Assembly (NCBI RefSeq): GCF_002783505.1
Contig: NZ_PFGL01000001.1
Span: 62,001 to 126,000 of the forward strand
Direction: 5' to 3'
DNA: 64,000 nucleotides
DNA from: Shewanella sp. CG12_big_fil_rev_8_21_14_0_65_47_15
Lineage (GTDB): Bacteria; Pseudomonadota; Gammaproteobacteria; Enterobacterales; Shewanellaceae
Part shown: positions 59,024 through 64,000 of the stretch, piece by piece
Numbering within the stretch: position 1 is the first letter of the stretch
Layout of the letters: every line of letters begins with the position of its first letter
Translations under genes and position numbers: made by a program
Notes under the pieces: generated by a model
The model's database searches: none
What the model saw: the letters and a program-made list of their open reading frames with translations, nothing else
What the model was told of the DNA's origin: nothing

Positions 59024-61399
59024 TTACTTTTTCAGCTTAGCGAAGGCATCGGCAAAGGCGTTACCCATGGCCGCATTGGCTGGCGCTTTAGGCGCGGGCT
59101 TTTGGGCGGGACGCGCAGCGGGTTTTGCCGCTTGCGGGGCTTTACCATTATGCGTCTTTGCTGGGTTATGGGGTCTTGGCTGCGACTTGCTCTGATCTAT
59201 CGCTTCATCCAGACGCATACTCAGGCCGATACGGCGGCGCTCGACATCCACCTCCATCACTTTCACTTTTACTACATCACCGGCTTTCACCACGGTATGT
59301 GGGTCGCTGATAAATTTGTCGGTCAGTGAAGAGATATGCACCAGTCCATCCTGATGCACGCCGATATCGACAAAGGCGCCAAAGTTAGTCACGTTAGTGA
59401 CCACGCCTTCTAAGATCATCTCGGGTTTTAGATCCTTAAGCTCCTCAACCCCGTCCTTAAATTTAGCGGTTTTAAACTCACCACGGGGGTCGCGCCCAGG
59501 CTTATCCAGCTCGGCTAAAATGTCCGTTACGGTCGGCAAACCAAACTCGGGGGTAATAAACTCCTTGGCGTTAATGTTTCGCAGCAGATCCGAGTTGCCG
59601 ATAAGACTCGCCAGCTCTACTTGCTTAGTCTTAGCGATAGTTTCGACGAGTGAATAAGCCTCTGGATGAACCGAAGAGGCATCGAGTGGATTGTTACCAT
59701 CACGGATACGCAAAAAGCCCGCCGCTTGCTCATAGGCCTTAGGCCCTAAACGCGGCACTTTAAGCAGTTCTTTACGGTTGGTAAATTGGCCATTGGCATC
59801 GCGATAATCGACCACATTTTTCGCTAATGTCTTGTTTAAACCCGCCACTTGCGCCAATAAGGGCACAGAGGCCATATTGAGATCCACACCCACACCGTTT
59901 ACACAGTCTTCCACCACGGCTTCGAGTGAACTGGATAACTGACTCTGGCTGACATCGTGCTGATACTGCCCAACGCCGATAGATTTAGGCTCGATTTTCA
60001 CTAACTCGGCCAGTGGGTCCTGTAGACGACGGGCAATAGACACGGCGCCGCGAATAGAGACATCGAGATCAGGAAACTCCAGCGCCGCAAGCTCTGATGC
60101 CGAATACACAGAAGCGCCCGCTTCACTGACCATGACTTTAGTCAACTGTGGCTGCGACTCTTTAACGCTGGCAATCAATTCGGCGGCCAGCTTGTCGGTT
60201 TCCCGCGAAGCCGTACCGTTACCAATCGCAATCAACTCCACCTTATGCATCTGCACTAAGTTGGCTAGGGTTCGAATGGATTTGTCCCATAAATTTTGTG
60301 GCGCATGGGGGAAGATAGTGGTGTGAGCCACTAGTTTACCGGTGTTATCGACCACGGCCACTTTAACGCCGGTACGTAAACCAGGATCGAGTCCCATAGT
60401 CGCTTTGGCACCCGCGGGAGCGGCCATCAATAAATCCCCTAAATTACGGGCGAACACTTTAATCGCTTCGGCTTCGGCGCGTTCACGCATTTGCGAGATA
60501 AACTCAGTTTCCATTTGCAGGGCGATCTTAATCCGCCAGGTGGCGGTCACCACGGTTTTAAGCCATTGGTCGACGCTGCTGTCACCCAGTTTTAGCTGCA
60601 AATGCTCACTAATAATCACTTCACAGTAACCGCCCTGACCCGCTTCCACGCCGGGATCGGCATTCATAGATAAAGCTAAGAAACCCTCATTTCGACCACG
60701 CAACATGGCCAAGGCGCGATGTGAAGGCACCTTTGCCAAGGGCTCAGTGTGCTCAAAATAATCACGGAATTTTGCACCTTCTTTCTCTTTACCCGCGATA
60801 ACACGGCTTTCTAACACACTGTTTTGGCTGAGATGCCCACGCACTTTGCGCAATAGCTCGGCATCTTCGGCATAGCGTTCCATCAAAATATAACGGGCGC
60901 CTTCGAGCACGGCTTTGATATCGCCAAGGCCCGCATCCACATTCAAATAACCCGTCGCCATCGCCTCGATATCGGCATTGCGATCCCTAAGCAGCGCATC
61001 GGCTAATGGCTCAAGGCCCGCCTCTATGGCAATTTGGCCCTTAGTGCGGCGCTTAGGCTTGAAGGGTAAATAGAGATCTTCGAGGCGCGTTTTACTGTCG
61101 GCGTTATCGATATCCTGTTGTAACTGTGCGGTTAATTTCCCCTGCGCCTGAATGCTAGACAAAATCACTTGGCGGCGATCATTCAGTTCCCGCAGGTAAC
61201 CTAAACGCGTGTACAAGGTACGCAGTTGCGTATCGTCTAAACCACCCGTGGCTTCTTTACGGTAACGGGCAATAAAGGGAACCGTTGCGCCATCGTCGAG
61301 TAGGCTAATGGTCGCGCTAACTTGCTGCTCACGAACATTCAGTTCTTGGGCAATGGTGTGAGCGATGTTATGGACAGGGTTATGGGCATTAGTTTGCAT
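59024..61399 (-). CDS. tex: RNA-binding transcription accessory protein Tex
   Basis: Conserved S1-domain protein, related to yeast Spt6, linked to transcription and RNA turnover. 791 residues: N-terminal helical region ([21 protein letters not shown]), YqgF/RNase H-like domain ([16 protein letters not shown]), helix-hairpin-helix motifs ([20 protein letters not shown]), and the S1 RNA-binding domain near 650-725 ([22 protein letters not shown]). An Ala/Pro/Lys-rich tail ends the protein. Followed divergently by nothing else on its unit; greB lies upstream on the same strand. Confidence 0.95.
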   Translation of the reverse strand: MQTNAHNPVHNIAHTIAQELNVREQQVSATISLLDDGATVPFIARYRKEATGGLDDTQLRTLYTRLGYLRELNDRRQVILSSIQAQGKLTAQLQQDIDNADSKTRLEDLYLPFKPKRRTKGQIAIEAGLEPLADALLRDRNADIEAMATGYLNVDAGLGDIKAVLEGARYILMERYAEDAELLRKVRGHLSQNSVLESRVIAGKEKEGAKFRDYFEHTEPLAKVPSHRALAMLRGRNEGFLALSMNADPGVEAGQGGYCEVIISEHLQLKLGDSSVDQWLKTVVTATWRIKIALQMETEFISQMRERAEAEAIKVFARNLGDLLMAAPAGAKATMGLDPGLRTGVKVAVVDNTGKLVAHTTIFPHAPQNLWDKSIRTLANLVQMHKVELIAIGNGTASRETDKLAAELIASVKESQPQLTKVMVSEAGASVYSASELAALEFPDLDVSIRGAVSIARRLQDPLAELVKIEPKSIGVGQYQHDVSQSQLSSSLEAVVEDCVNGVGVDLNMASVPLLAQVAGLNKTLAKNVVDYRDANGQFTNRKELLKVPRLGPKAYEQAAGFLRIRDGNNPLDASSVHPEAYSLVETIAKTKQVELASLIGNSDLLRNINAKEFITPEFGLPTVTDILAELDKPGRDPRGEFKTAKFKDGVEELKDLKPEMILEGVVTNVTNFGAFVDIGVHQDGLVHISSLTDKFISDPHTVVKAGDVVKVKVMEVDVERRRIGLSMRLDEAIDQSKSQPRPHNPAKTHNGKAPQAAKPAARPAQKPAPKAPANAAMGNAFADAFAKLKK

Positions 61400-61563
61400 A
61401 AATAAAGTGTCGCGCCTAACGGGTTGTGTGGGTCATGATTGCGCCCAAGATACCACAGGCGCAGGATCAATTTCATGTTAAAGCCAGTGTCAAATCACAG
61501 AGTTTGATCTTCCGCGCTATGATTTTCGAACGACTGAGCCCTCTTACGCCGGCAATCATAGGC

Positions 61564-62067
61564 TTAATCCGTTTCGCCGACGAGGGGAGTTTCGAAGGCT
61601 GTGTAACGGATCTCGTTGATATACCATTCTTTTGGACCTGAAGGGGTTTGCACCACCACCTCATCATCCACTTGTTTACCGATTAGCGCCCGCGCCATGG
61701 GGGAATCGATAGTGATATAGCCGAGTTTAGTGTCGAGTTCATCTTTACCGACAATCCGATAACGTACCCGCTCACCGGCTTCGTTTTCGAGTTCAAACCA
61801 AGCACCAAAATAAATCTTACCTTCCTGCTGGGGCGAGTAATCGACAATCTTCAGCTCTTCGAGGCGCTTGACCAAGTAACGAACACGACTATCTATTTGA
61901 CGTAAAAGCCTTTTATTATAAGTGTAATCCGCGTTCTCACTTCGGTCTCCCTGCGCGGCCGCCTCCTGCACTTTGAGGGTGATCTGCGGCCGATATTCCT
62001 TCCACAGGTATTTTAATTCTTTATCTAAGGTCATCCAGCCTTGGCGGGTGATCAAATGCGCTTTCAT
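61564..62067 (-). CDS. greB: Transcription elongation factor GreB
   Basis: Rescues arrested RNA polymerase by stimulating transcript cleavage. 167 residues from MKAHLITRQGW, about the E. coli length (158). The N-terminal coiled coil carries the acidic tip DRSENADYTYNKRLLRQID, and the C-terminal FKBP-like domain has IVDYSPQQEGKIYFGAW and IDSPMARALIGK. The KIVDYSP region separates GreB from GreA. The frame is open 16 codons further upstream, but those residues are not part of the family. Confidence 0.95.
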   Translation of the reverse strand: MKAHLITRQGWMTLDKELKYLWKEYRPQITLKVQEAAAQGDRSENADYTYNKRLLRQIDSRVRYLVKRLEELKIVDYSPQQEGKIYFGAWFELENEAGERVRYRIVGKDELDTKLGYITIDSPMARALIGKQVDDEVVVQTPSGPKEWYINEIRYTAFETPLVGETD

Positions 62068-62444
62068 GTTATGACTCAATCGTTGAATAAAATTGCCGCC
62101 ATTAAAACGGGCCAATATTGACTGATAATACTCAGACTCACAGCCAAAGTTAACAAGCTATCGAGCAGCATTCCAACTCTCCCCAAGCTAAAATGCCAAT
62201 TTAGTTACAATTTCATGTGCATAGTGAATAAATACAATGATTCCCATGCAATTTCATTTGCTTAGTATTAACATTGAACGGAAATAATCAGCATTAAGCG
62301 CATACTCGCTGAGATGATCAGCTAGTCGCTTAGGCTGAATGCGGCTATATTAGGCGGATTCGTTTTCAATTTCAGCTAGTTAATCTTAACTGCATTAGGG
62401 CAACACCTATAAAAGCAGTAATCCGAGCAATTAAAGGACATCCC
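62068..62444. promoter_or_regulatory. Divergent greB/ompR control region
   Basis: 377 AT-rich bases without a gene. An imperfect direct repeat, CAATTTCATGTGCATAGTGA (62208-62227) and CAATTTCATTTGCTTAGTAT (62249-62268), lies 41 bases apart, about four helical turns. It is a candidate regulator-binding pair, possibly for OmpR itself. Promoters were not assigned. Confidence 0.4.
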
Positions 62445-63170
62445 ATGGGACAAGAAACCTCGAAAATCCTCGTCGTCGATGATGATATGCGCCTCAGAGC
62501 GTTACTCGAGCGTTACCTGATGGAGCAAGGCTATCAGGTACGCAGTGCGGCCAATGCCGAGCAGATGGACAGGCTATTGGAACGTGAAAACTTCCATCTT
62601 TTGGTGCTCGATCTTATGTTGCCCGGCGAAGATGGCTTATCCATCTGCCGTCGTTTACGCCAACAGGGAAACCCAATTCCTATCGTGATGCTGACCGCCA
62701 AAGGCGATGAGGTTGATCGCATTATTGGCCTAGAGCTAGGTGCCGACGATTATCTACCTAAGCCTTTTAATCCAAGGGAATTACTGGCGCGAATTAAGGC
62801 CGTGATGCGCCGCCAAACCCCAGATGTCCCCGGCGCGCCGGCGCAGCAGGAAGCCGAGATCAGTTTTGGTGAGTTTTCCCTCGATTTAGCCACCCGCGAG
62901 ATGTACCACGGCGACGAAGCTATCGCGCTGACCAGCGGTGAATTTGCGGTGCTCAAGGTATTAGTCACCCATCCACGGGAACCTTTATCACGGGATAAAT
63001 TGATGAATCTTGCCCGTGGCCGCGATTATTCGGCATTGGAACGTTCGATTGATGTGCAGGTCTCTCGCCTGCGGCGTTTGATTGAAAAAGATCCGGCAAA
63101 CCCAAGGTATATTCAAACCGTGTGGGGCTTAGGTTATGTGTTTGTACCCGATGGTGCGGCGCGTCGATGA
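62445..63170 (+). CDS. ompR: Two-component response regulator OmpR
   Basis: DNA-binding response regulator of osmolarity and envelope signals, controlling porins. 241 residues: receiver domain with phospho-acceptor Asp in LLVLDLMLPGEDG (about residue 58), VDDD acidic pocket, conserved Thr in VMLTAKGDEVDRI and Lys in DYLPKPFNPRELLARI. A winged-helix effector domain follows (LTSGEFAVLKVLV, SRDKLMNLARGRDYSALERS, VWGLGYVFVPDG). AAAGGA precedes the ATG. envZ follows 42 bases downstream. Confidence 0.97.
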   Translation: MGQETSKILVVDDDMRLRALLERYLMEQGYQVRSAANAEQMDRLLERENFHLLVLDLMLPGEDGLSICRRLRQQGNPIPIVMLTAKGDEVDRIIGLELGADDYLPKPFNPRELLARIKAVMRRQTPDVPGAPAQQEAEISFGEFSLDLATREMYHGDEAIALTSGEFAVLKVLVTHPREPLSRDKLMNLARGRDYSALERSIDVQVSRLRRLIEKDPANPRYIQTVWGLGYVFVPDGAARR

Positions 63171-63212
63171 GCCGCATTGCCATCTTAATTCCCTGCGGTG
63201 ATTGAGCCCACG

Positions 63213-64000
63213 ATGAAACTCAAGTGGTGGCAACGATTAATCCCCCGCAGTGCATTTAGCCAAACCGTGATGCTGATTGGTTGCCTATTACTGATCAATC
63301 AGTTGGTGTCTTACCTCACGGTTGCCGTGTATGTGCTTAAGCCAAGCTATCAGCAAATCAACCAGCTCATCGCCCGCCAAGTGAAGCTGTTGTTTGTCGA
63401 CGGTATCGACATTGGCCGCGAGCACTTGACCATAGTCGATGCCCTCAATGCCAAAGTCCGTGACGATGGGATGAAGATCTACAATCAGCAACAGGCCAGA
63501 GAGGCGGGGATAGAACAGGCGACCTATTACGGTTTTTGGTCATCACAAATGTCGGAGTACCTCGGCGGTGAAGCCGAAGTGCGCGTCACCCACGGCAGCG
63601 TATTACAGATTTGGATCCGCCCTCCCCAAGCGCCTTCGGTGTGGATAAAAGTGCCGCTTATCGGCCAGAATGTCTCCGATCTCTCGCCGCTTACTCTCTA
63701 TTTAATGGTGATCGGCGCACTCAGCGTCGCCGGCGGTTGGTGGTTTGCCCGCCAGCAAAACCGTCCACTCAGAAGGCTACAAAAGGCTGCGATTTCGGTC
63801 TCCCGCGGCGAATTTCCCGAACCTTTACCCCTTAAAGGTTCCAGCGAACTGGTCGAAGTAACCAATGCCTTCAACCAGATGGCCCGCAGTATGAAACAAC
63901 TAGAGCAGGATAGAGCACTGTTGATGGCAGGGATTTCCCATGATTTACGCACGCCACTGACGCGCATTCGCCTCGCCTCTGAGATGATGGTGGTGGAAGA
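63213..64000 (+). CDS. envZ: Osmosensor histidine kinase EnvZ, N-terminal part
   Basis: Sensor kinase and phosphatase for OmpR. 262 codons visible from the ATG at 63213 to the window edge. First membrane helix about 16-40, periplasmic sensor domain to about 155, second helix about 158-178, HAMP domain ([21 protein letters not shown]), and the dimerisation domain with phosphorylated His in [14 protein letters not shown]. The catalytic ATP-binding domain lies outside the window. Confidence 0.95.
   Translation, partial: MKLKWWQRLIPRSAFSQTVMLIGCLLLINQLVSYLTVAVYVLKPSYQQINQLIARQVKLLFVDGIDIGREHLTIVDALNAKVRDDGMKIYNQQQAREAGIEQATYYGFWSSQMSEYLGGEAEVRVTHGSVLQIWIRPPQAPSVWIKVPLIGQNVSDLSPLTLYLMVIGALSVAGGWWFARQQNRPLRRLQKAAISVSRGEFPEPLPLKGSSELVEVTNAFNQMARSMKQLEQDRALLMAGISHDLRTPLTRIRLASEMMVVE

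Overview
The window reads as chromosomal DNA of a Shewanella species. The main evidence is a CymA-type tetraheme quinol dehydrogenase of exactly 187 residues beside ftsY/rsmD, a lexA-sulA operon with tandem SOS boxes, and the gene order rpoH-ftsXEY, cymA, plsB-lexA, cox, nfuA-comF-bioH, tex-greB-ompR-envZ. Species cannot be fixed from what I can see.

Layout. 1-5.1 kb: rpoH (cut by the window edge), ftsX-ftsE-ftsY, rsmD and a small membrane protein. 5.1-12.9 kb: cymA, then a copper/silver block of small Met/His/Cys-rich secreted proteins, a heavy-metal-binding protein, and a CusB/CusA RND pump without an outer-membrane partner. 13-20.1 kb: a secreted RNase T2, a two-domain glyoxalase-fold protein, an aromatic amino acid permease, plsB, and lexA-sulA. 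20.2-29.3 kb: a complete cytochrome c oxidase operon (coxB with two haem c domains, coxA, ctaG, coxC, SURF1, a hypothetical, ctaA, ctaB, SCO) behind an FNR/EtrA-like box. 29.3-36.9 kb: polysaccharide deacetylase, MATE exporter, secreted S9 peptidase, nfuA, comF, bioH and a Gln-rich protein. 37.0-56.8 kb: a type I-E CRISPR-Cas island. 56.8-64 kb: an LtaS/MdoB-like sulfatase-fold protein, tex, greB, ompR and the start of envZ.

The CRISPR-Cas island is the accessory part. A WYL-domain regulator of the CapW/BrxR kind precedes cas3. A structured intergenic region follows, then an unnamed 42-residue protein, cas8e, cas11, cas7e, cas5e, cas6e, a short KilA-N protein, cas1 and cas2. Last comes an 8,751-bp array of 144 repeats and 143 spacers. 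The leader is on the cas2 side and the array is read rightward.

The most interesting signal is between cas3 and the cas8e operon. On the minus strand there is a miniature, degenerate CRISPR unit: a repeat-like element ending in the intact GATAAACCG handle, exactly 32 nt of 'spacer', and a second repeat-like element that overlaps the cas3 stop and looks like an intrinsic terminator. It has its own sigma70-like promoter. The first 18 nt of its spacer match a site 78 bp away, which carries a 5'-AAG PAM and lies between two divergent promoters, one of them that of the cas8e operon. This is the layout expected of a crRNA-like guide that uses Cascade to repress local promoters (CreA/CreTA- or CreR-like). 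The cas8e-operon leader also folds so that three successive Shine-Dalgarno sequences can lie in stems. The KilA-N gene between cas6e and cas1 is a further unusual feature.
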